A stretch of DNA of 44,511 nt from Gammaproteobacteria bacterium (GTDB taxonomy: Bacteria; Pseudomonadota; Gammaproteobacteria; Burkholderiales; Burkholderiaceae_C). Location of the stretch: positions 1 through 44,511 of the forward strand of contig JAHJWB010000011.1 in NCBI GenBank assembly GCA_018828125.1. Direction: 5' to 3'. Position numbers and translations under genes: made by a program. Below are positions 11,613 through 19,756 of this stretch, in pieces. How positions within the stretch are numbered: position 1 is the stretch's first letter; each line of letters opens with the position of its first letter. The notes under the pieces are model-generated. The model did no database searches. It worked only from the letters and a program-made list of their open reading frames with translations, and had not been told where the DNA came from.

Positions 11613-13298
11613 ATGTCCGAATCTTTTGCCGCCCTTTTTGAAGAATCCTTGCAGCGCACGGAAATGCGCCCAGGCGAAGTCATCACCGCTGAAGTCGTGC
11701 GCGTTGAGCACAACTTCGTGGTCGTGAACGCTGGCCTCAAGTCCGAAGCCTACGTGCCGCTGGAAGAGTTCAAGAACGACAAGGGCGAACTCGAAGTCCA
11801 AGTGGGTGACTTCGTTTCGGTGGCCATTGGCTCCATCGAAAACGGCTACGGCGACACCATCCTGTCGCGTGACACCGCCAAGCGTCTGGCTTCGTGGATG
11901 AGCCTGGAAAAGGCCCTGGAATCCGGCGAATTCGTCACTGGCACGACCAGCGGCAAGGTCAAGGGCGGTCTGACCGTTCTGGTCAACGGCATCCGCGCAT
12001 TCCTGCCCGGTTCGCTGATCGATACCCGTCCGATCAAGGATCTGACGCCGTACGAAAACAAGACCATGGAATTCAAGGTCATCAAGCTCGACCGCAAGCG
12101 CAACAATGTGGTGCTGAGCCGCCGCGCTGTGGTGGAAGCGTCCATGGGCGAAGAGCGCGCCAAGCTGATGGAAACCCTGAAGGAAGGCTCCATCGTTCAA
12201 GGCGTGGTCAAGAACATCACTGAATACGGTGCGTTCGTTGACCTGGGCGGCATCGACGGCCTGCTGCACATCACCGATATGGCATGGCGCCGCGTGCGTC
12301 ACCCTTCCGAAGTGGTGACGGCTGGTCAGGAAATCACGGCCAAGATCCTGAAGTTCGACACCGAAAAGAACCGTGTCTCGCTGGGTCTGAAGCAAATGGG
12401 CGATGACCCATGGATGGGCGTGAACCGCCGCTACCCACAATCGACCCGCCTGTTCGGCAAGATCACGAACATTGCCGACTACGGCGCGTTCGTCGAACTC
12501 GAACCCGGCATCGAAGGCCTGGTGCACGTGTCTGAAATGGACTGGACCAACAAGAACATCGCTCCCGCCAAGCTGGTTTCGCTGGGCGACGAAGTCGAAG
12601 TCATGGTTCTGGAAATCGACGAAGACAAGCGCCGCATCAGCCTGGGCATGAAGCAGTGCAAGGCCAACCCATGGCAAGAATTCGCCCAGGACACCAAGCG
12701 CGGCGACCGCGTCAAGGGCCCTATCAAGTCGATCACCGACTTTGGCGTGTTCGTGGGCCTGGCTGCCGGTATCGACGGTCTGGTGCACCTGTCTGACCTG
12801 TCTTGGAACGAAGCTGGCGAAGCCGCCGTGCGCAACTACAAGAAGGGCCAGGAAGTCGAAGCCATCGTGTTGGCCGTGGACGTGGACCGCGAACGCATCT
12901 CGCTGGGCATCAAGCAGCTGGACGGCGACCCATTCACGACCTTCGTGACCGTGAACGACAAGGGCCAGACGGTGACCGGCAAGGTCAAGACCGTGGACGC
13001 CCGTGGCGCTGAAATCGACCTCGGCGAAGACATCGTGGGCTACCTGCGCGCTTCGGAAATCTCCCGCGACCGCGTGGAAGATGCCCGCAATGTGCTCAAG
13101 GAAGGCGATGAAGTCACTGCTGTGGTGGTCAATGTGGATCGCAAGACCCGAAACATCCAGTTGTCGATCAAGCAAAAGGACATGGCTGACGAACAAGGCG
13201 CCATGGCCAACCTGAGCCAGCAGTCGAGCCGCGAAAGCGCCGGCACGACCAGCCTGGGCGCCCTGCTGCGCGCCAAGCTGGACAACTCGGAAAAGTAA
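11613..13298 (+). CDS. rpsA: 30S ribosomal protein S1
   Basis: A 561-residue protein with six tandem S1 (OB-fold) domains, the normal proteobacterial form. It binds mRNA on the 30S subunit and helps initiate translation on structured or weak leaders. Repeats such as [43 protein letters not shown] and [22 protein letters not shown] mark successive domains. I chose the ATG at 11613 ([13 protein letters not shown]), preceded by AAGGAA; the frame is open further upstream to 11337, overlapping cmk, but that part is not S1-like. Codon use is strongly biased, fitting high expression. The cmk-rpsA-ihfB order is conserved in proteobacteria. Confidence 0.98.
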   Translation: MSESFAALFEESLQRTEMRPGEVITAEVVRVEHNFVVVNAGLKSEAYVPLEEFKNDKGELEVQVGDFVSVAIGSIENGYGDTILSRDTAKRLASWMSLEKALESGEFVTGTTSGKVKGGLTVLVNGIRAFLPGSLIDTRPIKDLTPYENKTMEFKVIKLDRKRNNVVLSRRAVVEASMGEERAKLMETLKEGSIVQGVVKNITEYGAFVDLGGIDGLLHITDMAWRRVRHPSEVVTAGQEITAKILKFDTEKNRVSLGLKQMGDDPWMGVNRRYPQSTRLFGKITNIADYGAFVELEPGIEGLVHVSEMDWTNKNIAPAKLVSLGDEVEVMVLEIDEDKRRISLGMKQCKANPWQEFAQDTKRGDRVKGPIKSITDFGVFVGLAAGIDGLVHLSDLSWNEAGEAAVRNYKKGQEVEAIVLAVDVDRERISLGIKQLDGDPFTTFVTVNDKGQTVTGKVKTVDARGAEIDLGEDIVGYLRASEISRDRVEDARNVLKEGDEVTAVVVNVDRKTRNIQLSIKQKDMADEQGAMANLSQQSSRESAGTTSLGALLRAKLDNSEK

Positions 13299-13383
13299 AA
13301 CGCTGACCCGTTAAGGAGCATCTGCACAATCGAGCGGAAAGTGTGCGCTGCGGATCGCGGTGGGCTGCTAGGCGCAAAGCACA

Positions 13384-13403
13384 GCAATAGCCATCGCTAT
13401 TGC
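13384..13403 (+). other. Small hairpin in the rpsA-ihfB gap
   Basis: GCAATAGC (13384-13391) pairs with GCTATTGC (13396-13403) around CATC, in the 253-bp gap between rpsA and ihfB. No T-run follows. It may be part of the rpsA 3' UTR or the ihfB leader. Confidence 0.3.
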
Positions 13404-13488
13404 GAGCATTTGCAACAACGCAGACCGCCCGAGTCCGCAGATGCACACGACGCGATGATTCGTGCAGAGGCTCCTTATATGGTCATAC

Positions 13489-13510
13489 AGCGGGCGCCTC
13501 GGCGCCCGCT
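13489..13510 (+). terminator. Strong GC hairpin between rpsA and ihfB
   Basis: AGCGGGCGCC (13489-13498) and GGCGCCCGCT (13501-13510) form a near-perfect palindrome. Only TCCTCATT follows, so termination is probably partial or Rho-assisted, letting some transcription continue into ihfB. Confidence 0.5.
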
Positions 13511-13551
13511 CCTCATTCAGCCGCAGCAGCCCGCCTATGCCCCAAGACTCC

Positions 13552-13890
13552 ATGACCCGCTCAGACCTCGTTGAAGAACTGGCCGCACGGTTTGGCCAGC
13601 TCACCCACCGCGATGCCGAATACGCCGTAAAGACTATTCTGGACGCCGTGGGTGACGCCCTGGTGCGCGGGCACCGCATCGAGATTCGGGGCTTTGGCAG
13701 CTTCTCGGTCAATCACCGCCCTCCTCGCATGGGCCGCAATCCGCGCAGTGGTGAAGCCGTGGCAATCCCAGAAAAACGTGTGCCGCACTTCAAGCCCGGC
13801 AAGGCCTTGCGCGAAGCCGTGGACAAACGCACCGCCGAAATGGAAGAAAAGTCCGGTATTGCGGGCGGCGCTCCCATTCAAAAACAATAG
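13552..13890 (+). CDS. ihfB: Integration host factor subunit beta
   Basis: A 112-residue HU/IHF-family protein that bends DNA as a heterodimer with IHF-alpha. It shows [14 protein letters not shown], the dimer core [13 protein letters not shown] and the DNA-inserting beta-arm [13 protein letters not shown]. The ATG at 13552 fits the family; an in-frame ATG at 13537 would add five residues. The protein is about 15-18 residues longer than E. coli IHF-beta at the C-terminus ([17 protein letters not shown]). The last residues and the TAG stop lie inside a dispersed palindromic repeat, so the tail may have been altered by insertion. Confidence 0.95.
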   Translation: MTRSDLVEELAARFGQLTHRDAEYAVKTILDAVGDALVRGHRIEIRGFGSFSVNHRPPRMGRNPRSGEAVAIPEKRVPHFKPGKALREAVDKRTAEMEEKSGIAGGAPIQKQ

Positions 13891-13937
13891 CAGCTAGCGC
13901 TTTATGGATAAGCGCTAGAGGCCTATTTGACCTAAAT
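13877..13937 (+). repeat. Dispersed palindromic repeat, copy 2 (ihfB 3' end)
   Basis: The core is CTAGCGCTT-TATGGAT-AAGCGCTAG with flanks ATAGCAG on the left and AGGCCTATTTGACC on the right. The TAG at 13888-13890 within the left flank is the ihfB stop codon. Confidence 0.8.
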
Positions 13938-14007
13938 TTTACTAGCGGCTGGCCCCGCAGGCAGTCGGGCCCCTGCTCTTAGAATCGCCCCACCACTGGG
14001 GAGACCG

Positions 14008-14325
14008 ATGAAATACCTCCTGTGGCTGCTCAAGGCAGCCATTTTTTTTACGTTGTTCGCTTTCGCCTTGAACAACCAGCAAGACGCAACCGTGCACTTT
14101 TTCTTTGGCACGCAATGGCGTGCGCCACTGGTGCTGGTGGTCCTGACCGCTTTTGCAGCGGGGCTTGCCGTGGGTGCGCTGGGTATGGTGCCCCGTTGGT
14201 GGCAGCACCGCAGCGCAGCGCGCAAGGCACAGGCGGTCATCGTGGCGCCTGCGGCCACCCCGGCTTCCAACGCAACGCCCGCCCCTCCTCCACCTCCCGA
14301 CCTGCCCTCCGCCCATGGAATTTGA
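14008..14325 (+). CDS. lapA: LapA-domain inner-membrane protein
   Basis: A 105-residue membrane protein with the LapA/DUF1049 architecture. Residues about 4-22 and 42-62 form two transmembrane helices joined by a short loop containing NNQQDATVHFFFG, the family hallmark. The C-terminal tail is Ala/Pro-rich. In E. coli the lapA-lapB pair acts in lipopolysaccharide assembly and control. GGGGAG lies 5 bp before the start. Its 3' end overlaps lapB by 11 bp, implying coupled translation. Confidence 0.88.
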   Translation: MKYLLWLLKAAIFFTLFAFALNNQQDATVHFFFGTQWRAPLVLVVLTAFAAGLAVGALGMVPRWWQHRSAARKAQAVIVAPAATPASNATPAPPPPPDLPSAHGI

Positions 14326-15472
14326 CCTCAGCTGGATCCTGCTGGGCCTGCCGGTCGCTTTCGTTCTAGGCTGGCTGGCATCGCGATTTGACCTGCGCCA
14401 GTTGCGTGCCGAAAACCGCCGCGCACCCAAGGCTTACTTCAAAGGGTTGAACTTCCTGCTCAACGAGCAGCAGGACCAGGCCATCGACGCTTTTATCGAA
14501 GCCGTACAGAACGATCCCGATACGTCGGAGCTGCACTTTGCATTGGGCAACCTGTTCCGTCGCCGTGGCGAGTACGACCGCGCTGTGCGCGTGCACGAGC
14601 ACCTGCTATCTCGAGGCGACCTCAGCCGCACCGACCGCGAACGTGCGCAGCATGCGCTGGCGCTCGACTTCCTGAAGGCCGGACTGCTTGACCGTGCCGA
14701 AGATGCCTTGCACCGCCTGGAAGGAACCCCCTTCGAATCGCAGGCCCGCTTGGCCCTGCTGGCCATCTATGAACGCTCACGTGACTGGCCCCACGCCGCC
14801 GCCATTGCCCGCAAGATGCATGCAGCGGACCAAGGCGACTTCAGCACCCGCCAAGCCCATTACCTGTGCGAGCAGGCATTGGCACTTATCGCCCAAGGAG
14901 ACCTGCCAGGCGCGCAGGCGCTGCTGGAACAAGCGGTGGCCGCTGCACCCGATGCCGCACGCGCACGCATTGAAATGGCGCGCCTGCAGCGGCTCATGGG
15001 GCTATCTGCAGCTGTGTTGACCACCCTCAAGACCCTGGGCGAGCGCAACCCCGCCGCCCTGCCGCTGGCGGCGCCGCTGATGGTCGAGGCAGCCATGGCA
15101 ACTGGCGACATTGCAGAAGTTCAGGCCCTCCTGCAAGCCCACTACACACTCAGCCCTTCGCTCGACGTACTGGAGAGCATCGTTGCAATGGAGGCCGCCA
15201 ACGAAGCCACACGCGACACGGCGCGGCAACGCTACGTACAGCATCTGGACAAAGAGCGGTCGCTGGTGGCTGCAGCCAAATGGCTCGCTACGGAAAAGCT
15301 GGAACATGAAGAATTCCACCCCCAGATCCAGCGGGCGTTGGACCATGCGGTCAAGCCGCTGACCCGCTACCGCTGCGCGGCATGCGGGTTTGAGGCACGC
15401 CAGCATTTTTGGCAATGCCCCGGGTGCCAAACCTGGGACAGCTACCCGGCACGCCGCGTCGAAGAACTCTGA
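14315..15472 (+). CDS. lapB: LPS assembly / LpxC-control protein LapB
   Basis: A 385-residue protein with one N-terminal transmembrane helix (about residues 5-21), a cytoplasmic array of TPR motifs (ALGNLFRRRGEYDRAVRVHEHLL and following), and a C-terminal rubredoxin-like zinc ribbon with C354-x2-C357 and C368-x2-C371. In E. coli LapB (YciM, 389 residues) links LpxC to the FtsH protease and so sets the rate of lipid A synthesis. The ATG at 14315 gives MEFDLSWILLGLP, matching the family; the open frame upstream is inside lapA. It follows ihfB and lapA as in many betaproteobacteria. Confidence 0.95.
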   Translation: MEFDLSWILLGLPVAFVLGWLASRFDLRQLRAENRRAPKAYFKGLNFLLNEQQDQAIDAFIEAVQNDPDTSELHFALGNLFRRRGEYDRAVRVHEHLLSRGDLSRTDRERAQHALALDFLKAGLLDRAEDALHRLEGTPFESQARLALLAIYERSRDWPHAAAIARKMHAADQGDFSTRQAHYLCEQALALIAQGDLPGAQALLEQAVAAAPDAARARIEMARLQRLMGLSAAVLTTLKTLGERNPAALPLAAPLMVEAAMATGDIAEVQALLQAHYTLSPSLDVLESIVAMEAANEATRDTARQRYVQHLDKERSLVAAAKWLATEKLEHEEFHPQIQRALDHAVKPLTRYRCAACGFEARQHFWQCPGCQTWDSYPARRVEEL

Positions 15473-15603
15473 GCCTCTGAAACAACTGGCTACACCACCT
15501 TCTCAGCCGTAGATAAGATGGCCGCGCAGACCAGGAACCCGTGACTTCTACGGGGTCTGGCTGCGATCAAAACCAACCATCTACACACCGAGGGAGTTTC
15601 ATC

Positions 15604-16056
15604 GTGCTCAAAAAAATACTGCTCATCATCAGCCTGTTGTATGCGGCTGCCGCGTTCGCGGCGGTGGACGTGAACAAAGCCACTGCCGCCGAGCTGGACG
15701 GCATCAAGGGCATCGGTCCCAGCCTCTCCACCAAAATCCTCGACGAGCGCAAGAACAGCAACTTCAAGGACTGGAGTGACTTAATCGCTCGCGTAGGCGG
15801 AGTAGGCGAGAAGACAGCGGCCAAGTTTTCTTCCGAAGGCCTCACCGTGAACGGCAAGAAATTCAGCGCTTCGGCCGTCGCCAAGGCCGATGCCAAAACC
15901 AACAAGGCAGACAAGAAAGACAAGGGCGCCCAAGCCGCCGAAAAGAAGACTGGCGCCGGCAAGGCCAAGAAAGACGACAAGCCTGCCGAAGCTGCACCAG
16001 TGGCACAGGCACCTGCTGCAACCGTCACACCCGCAGACGCTGCTACCAAAAAATAA
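15604..16056 (+). CDS. ComEA-like helix-hairpin-helix protein, exported
   Basis: A 150-residue protein starting at GTG 15604, preceded by GAGGGAG; the frame opens upstream at 15541 but that part is not signal-like. Residues 1-19 form a signal peptide (VLKKILLIISLLYAAAAFA). Two helix-hairpin-helix elements follow (VNKATAAELDGIKGIGPSLS and IARVGGVGEKTA), as in ComEA DNA receptors. The rest is a low-complexity Lys/Ala tail ending in Ala-Pro-Thr-rich sequence. ComEA binds incoming DNA in the periplasm; the basic tail could add DNA affinity, but this is inference. It has its own terminator. Confidence 0.8.
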   Translation: MLKKILLIISLLYAAAAFAAVDVNKATAAELDGIKGIGPSLSTKILDERKNSNFKDWSDLIARVGGVGEKTAAKFSSEGLTVNGKKFSASAVAKADAKTNKADKKDKGAQAAEKKTGAGKAKKDDKPAEAAPVAQAPAATVTPADAATKK

Positions 16057-16073
16057 GCACGCTACATAGCCTG

Positions 16074-16097
16074 AAAGCCCGCTTCGGCGGGCTTTTT
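16074..16097 (+). terminator. Intrinsic terminator of the comEA-like gene
   Basis: AAAGCCCGC (16074-16082) pairs with GCGGGCTTT (16087-16095) over a TTCG tetraloop and runs into five Ts, 18 bp past the stop codon. Confidence 0.92.
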
Positions 16098-16168
16098 CTT
16101 TGGAGCCCCGCAGAGCGTGTGTTTCAAACCAAGGGCCGCGCAGTCAAAAGGCTTTTATCTTCACCGCC

Positions 16169-16174
16169 TAAAAT
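16169..16174 (+). promoter_or_regulatory. Candidate -10 box just ahead of mrpA
   Basis: TAAAAT ends 9 bp before the mrpA ATG, so a transcript started 7-10 nt downstream would have almost no leader. No good -35 element is seen at 16-18 bp. Confidence 0.3.
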
Positions 16175-16183
16175 TGCCCGCGC

Positions 16184-19165
16184 ATGCCCCTGATCACGCT
16201 CATCCTCCTTCCTTTCATCGGCAGCCTGCTGGCAGCGGTTCTGCCTGCCAATGCCCGCAATACAGAGTCCACGCTGGCAGGCCTCATTGCCCTTTTCTGC
16301 GCCGTTCAGACCGCGCTGTATTTCCCCCAGATTGCGGACGGCGGCGTGCTGCGCCAGGAGATTGCCTGGCTGCCTGCGCTGGGGCTGAACCTCATCATCC
16401 GCATGGACGGCTTTGCCTGGATGTTCTGCATGTTGGTGCTGGGGGTGGGAAGCCTGGTGGTGCTGTATGCGCGCTACTACATGTCCGCGGCCGACCCGGT
16501 GCCGCGTTTCTTCGCATTCTTTCTGGCTTTCATGGGCGCGATGGCGGGCGTGGTGCTGTCGGGCAACATCATCCAGATTGCGTTTTTCTGGGAACTGACC
16601 AGCCTGTTCTCCTTCTTGCTGATCGGCTACTGGCACCACCGCAAGGATGCGCGGCGTGGCGCCCGCATGGCCCTGACGGTAACCGGCACCGGCGGCCTCG
16701 CCATGCTGGCGGGCATGCTGGTGCTCGGTCACATCGTGGGCAGCTATGACCTTGACCATGTGCTAGCCGCAGGCGCGCTGATCAAGGGGCACCCGCTCTA
16801 CCTGACCGCGCTGGTGCTGATTCTTCTGGGCGCACTGACCAAGAGCGCGCAGTTCCCCTTCCATTTCTGGCTGCCCAATGCCATGGCCGCGCCCACCCCT
16901 GTGTCGGCGTATCTGCACTCGGCCACCATGGTCAAGGCGGGTGTCTTCTTGATGGCGCGCCTGTGGCCCGCGCTGGCGGGTACCGAAGAATGGTTCTGGC
17001 TGGTGGGGGGCGCAGGACTGTGCACCTTGCTGGTGGGCGGCTATGCAGCCATGTTCCAGAACGACCTCAAGGGACTGCTGGCGTATTCGACCATTTCGCA
17101 CCTGGGCCTCATCACGCTGCTGCTGGGGCTGAACAGCCCGCTGGCCGCTGTGGCGGCGGTGTTCCACATCATGAACCACGCCACATTCAAGGCGTCGCTG
17201 TTCATGGCGGTGGGCATCGTCGACCATGAAACTGGCACCCGCGACATCCGGCGCCTGTCCGGTTTGCGCAGGATGATGCCCATCACATCTACGCTGGCCA
17301 TGGTGGCCAGCGCAGCCATGGCCGGTGTGCCTTTGCTCAACGGGTTTCTTTCGAAGGAAATGTTCTTTGCGGAGACGGTGTACGTGAACACCACACCGAT
17401 GCTGGAATGGCTGCTGCCCGTGGCTGCCACGGTGGCGGGCATGTTCAGCGTGGCGTATTCACTGCGTTTTACGGTGGACGTGTTCTGGGGCCCGCCCGCC
17501 ACCGACCTGCCACGCCCACCCCACGAGCCGCCGCACTGGATGCGCGTGCCGGTGGAGTTGCTGGTGCTGGCCTGCCTGGTCGTGGGCACACTGCCCGCGT
17601 GGTCGGTGGGTGCCTATCTGGCAGCGGCGGCGCAGCCGGTGGTGGGGGGCGAGCTACCTACCTACAGCCTGGCCGTGTGGCACGGTTTCAATACCCCGTT
17701 TGTGATGAGCCTCGTTGCACTGGGGGGCGGCATCGCGTTGTATGCGGCGCTGCGCTGGCACCGCGCGCGGGGCACGCTGGATGCACCGCCGCTCATGCAG
17801 CACATCAGCGGCCAGCGTTTGTTCGAAGCTTGGCTGGCCGCTGTCTCCCTCGCCGGGCGCAGCGGCCGCCGCCTGTTGGGCACCGGACGCCTGCAGTGGC
17901 AAATGCTGTGGCTGGTCAGCGCCGCGCTGGTGGCGGGTGTGCTGCCACTGTGGTCGCGGGGGCTTCCCATTGGCGACCGTGCCCAATTGCCGCTGTCGCC
18001 CGCCTTTGCGCTGATCTGGTTGCTAGGTGCCCTGTGCGCCATAGCGGCGGCCTGGCAGGCCAAATACCATAGGCTGGCAGCCTTGACGCTGCTGGGTGGG
18101 TCTGGCCTGTGTGTATGCCTCACGTTTTTGTGGTTCTCGGCGCCCGACCTGGCACTCACGCAGATCGTGGTGGAAATCGTCACCACCATCCTGATCCTGC
18201 TGGGACTGCGCTGGCTGCCACGGCGGGACGAAAGCCTGCGCGTGCCCACGCTGGCCGAAGCACAGCGTACGCAGTTGCGCCGCTACCGCGACATGACCCT
18301 GGCCCTCATCACCGGCGCCGGCATGGCGCTGCTCTCTTTCGCCATGATGAGCCGTCCATTCCCGGACAGCACATCCACCTTCTTCCTTGAGAACGCTCTC
18401 ACTGGCGGCGGCGGCACTAACGTGGTCAACGTGATGCTGGTGGACTTCCGCGGCTTTGACACGTTTGGCGAGATCGTGGTGCTGGGCGTGGTGGCGCTGA
18501 CGGTGTATGCGCTATTGCGGCGCTTCAGGCCCGCGCGCGAGGTGATGGATTTGCCGCCGCAGCAACGCGCCCTGCCTGCCGACGTGGACACCGACCTGGC
18601 CAACCCGCGCCAGACGGCTGACACCGCCATTGGCTACCTTATGGTGCCTGCGGTGCTCGTGCGCTTGCTGCTGCCGTTTGCCACGCTGGTGGCGATGTAC
18701 ATCTTCATGCGTGGGCACAACGAGCCCGGAGGTGGCTTTGTCGCCGGCCTGGTGTTTTCAGTGGCGCTGCTGCTGCAGTACATCGTGTCGGGCACCTCGT
18801 GGGTCGAGGCCCATTTACCGCTGTATCCGCGCCGGTGGATCGGCGTGGGCCTGCTCACCGCGCTGGCGACCGGCCTGGGCGCACTTTTCTGGGGCTTCCC
18901 GTTCCTGACCAGCCACACCGCCCACCTCAACCTGCCGGTGCTGGGCGAGGTCCACATTGCCAGTGCGCTGTTCTTTGACATTGGCGTGTTCACGCTGGTA
19001 GTCGGCTCCACCCTGCTCATCCTCACGGGCATTGCCCACCAATCCGTGCGCAGCCACCGCTATAACAATGCACGCGCTGCCGATGCGGCCGAAGCCGAAG
19101 CGGCAGGCACCGCAACCGCCAGCGACATCGCCGCCCAAACACGGGGAGAAACCTCATGGAACTGA
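16184..19165 (+). CDS. mrpA: Mrp/Pha cation:proton antiporter subunit A with fused MrpB domain
   Basis: A 993-residue polytopic membrane protein, homologous to complex I subunit NuoL in its first two thirds. E137 (FFWELTSLFSFLLIGYW) and the lysine in TKSAQFPFHFWLPNAMAAP are the expected proton-path residues. From about residue 810 it carries a MrpB/MnhB domain (AMYIFMRGHNEPGGGFVAGL). This is the fused A-B form of the six-gene group 2 operons such as Sinorhizobium pha. The complex exchanges Na+ or K+ for protons and serves alkaline and salt tolerance. The gene overlaps mrpC by 10 bp. Cation specificity cannot be read from sequence. Confidence 0.95.
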   Translation: MPLITLILLPFIGSLLAAVLPANARNTESTLAGLIALFCAVQTALYFPQIADGGVLRQEIAWLPALGLNLIIRMDGFAWMFCMLVLGVGSLVVLYARYYMSAADPVPRFFAFFLAFMGAMAGVVLSGNIIQIAFFWELTSLFSFLLIGYWHHRKDARRGARMALTVTGTGGLAMLAGMLVLGHIVGSYDLDHVLAAGALIKGHPLYLTALVLILLGALTKSAQFPFHFWLPNAMAAPTPVSAYLHSATMVKAGVFLMARLWPALAGTEEWFWLVGGAGLCTLLVGGYAAMFQNDLKGLLAYSTISHLGLITLLLGLNSPLAAVAAVFHIMNHATFKASLFMAVGIVDHETGTRDIRRLSGLRRMMPITSTLAMVASAAMAGVPLLNGFLSKEMFFAETVYVNTTPMLEWLLPVAATVAGMFSVAYSLRFTVDVFWGPPATDLPRPPHEPPHWMRVPVELLVLACLVVGTLPAWSVGAYLAAAAQPVVGGELPTYSLAVWHGFNTPFVMSLVALGGGIALYAALRWHRARGTLDAPPLMQHISGQRLFEAWLAAVSLAGRSGRRLLGTGRLQWQMLWLVSAALVAGVLPLWSRGLPIGDRAQLPLSPAFALIWLLGALCAIAAAWQAKYHRLAALTLLGGSGLCVCLTFLWFSAPDLALTQIVVEIVTTILILLGLRWLPRRDESLRVPTLAEAQRTQLRRYRDMTLALITGAGMALLSFAMMSRPFPDSTSTFFLENALTGGGGTNVVNVMLVDFRGFDTFGEIVVLGVVALTVYALLRRFRPAREVMDLPPQQRALPADVDTDLANPRQTADTAIGYLMVPAVLVRLLLPFATLVAMYIFMRGHNEPGGGFVAGLVFSVALLLQYIVSGTSWVEAHLPLYPRRWIGVGLLTALATGLGALFWGFPFLTSHTAHLNLPVLGEVHIASALFFDIGVFTLVVGSTLLILTGIAHQSVRSHRYNNARAADAAEAEAAGTATASDIAAQTRGETSWN

Positions 19166-19521
19166 TCCTGGCTCTGGCCATCGGCGTGCTCACCGGTTCT
19201 GGCGTCTGGCTGCTGCTGCGCCCCCGCACGTTCCAGGTCATCATGGGACTGTCGCTGCTGTCGTACGCGGTCAACCTGTTCATCTTCAGCATGGGCCGCC
19301 TGGGGCTGGCAATTGACAAGGAGCCCGTGCTGCAACCGGGCCTGCCGCAGGACCTGGCCCACTACGCCGACCCCATGCCCCAGGCGCTGACACTTACCGC
19401 CATCGTGATCGGCTTTGCCATGACGGCGCTGTTTCTGGTCGTGCTGCTGGCGTCGCGCGGCATGTCGGGCACCGACCATGTGGACGGCGCTCGCGCCAAA
19501 GATGCGCAGGAGATGCCGTGA
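19156..19521 (+). CDS. mrpC: Mrp/Pha antiporter subunit C
   Basis: A 121-residue protein of three transmembrane helices, homologous to NuoK. Seen are the helix LILALAIGVLTGSGVWLLL, then FQVIMGLSLLSYAVNLFIF, then TLTAIVIGFAMTALFLVVLL with the PQALTLTAIVIG motif typical of MrpC. Its start lies inside the end of mrpA, preceded by GGGAGA, so the two are translated in a coupled way. A 235-bp non-coding insert separates it from mrpD, unlike the other junctions of this operon. Confidence 0.94.
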   Translation: MELILALAIGVLTGSGVWLLLRPRTFQVIMGLSLLSYAVNLFIFSMGRLGLAIDKEPVLQPGLPQDLAHYADPMPQALTLTAIVIGFAMTALFLVVLLASRGMSGTDHVDGARAKDAQEMP

Positions 19522-19756
19522 CTAGAGAACCCCCCCCTGAGGCGCTTCGCGGCTCGGTGCGTCTGCCAGAGGCAGCCGCTCTTCGCTGCCGTCCAAGCCT
19601 GCGCAGGCAGGCTTTGAGCCGCGGCGCTCAGCCCCCGCTCTCGCAACGCCGCGCGCTGCGGGCAGGGGGACGAAGCCCTCGCGTCGGGGCTGCCCTGGCT
19701 CGGCTGCCCTGGGTTAGGCCACGCCAGTTGCATGCGCTGCGCCATGGACCACTGAT
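19522..19756. repeat. GC-rich palindromic mosaic inserted between mrpC and mrpD
   Basis: No gene is seen in these 235 bp. It contains CCCCCCC-TGAGGCGCTTCGCGG at the left, the hairpins CTGCC/GGCAG (19563-19575) and AAGCCTGC/GCAGGCTT (19595-19614), a CCCCC...GGGGG pair around CTCGCAACGCCGCGCG, CGACG/CGTCG, and a tandem GGCTGCCCTGG (19688-19698 and 19702-19712). I recall similar CCCCCTGAGGCGCTTCGC elements in intergenic regions of Comamonadaceae. It separates two genes that normally touch or overlap. Confidence 0.65.

Noticed and set aside
11520..13196. Long minus-strand ORF of 558 codons over rpsA
   Set aside because: It is the antisense of strongly biased rpsA codons; no start site, no recognisable protein family.
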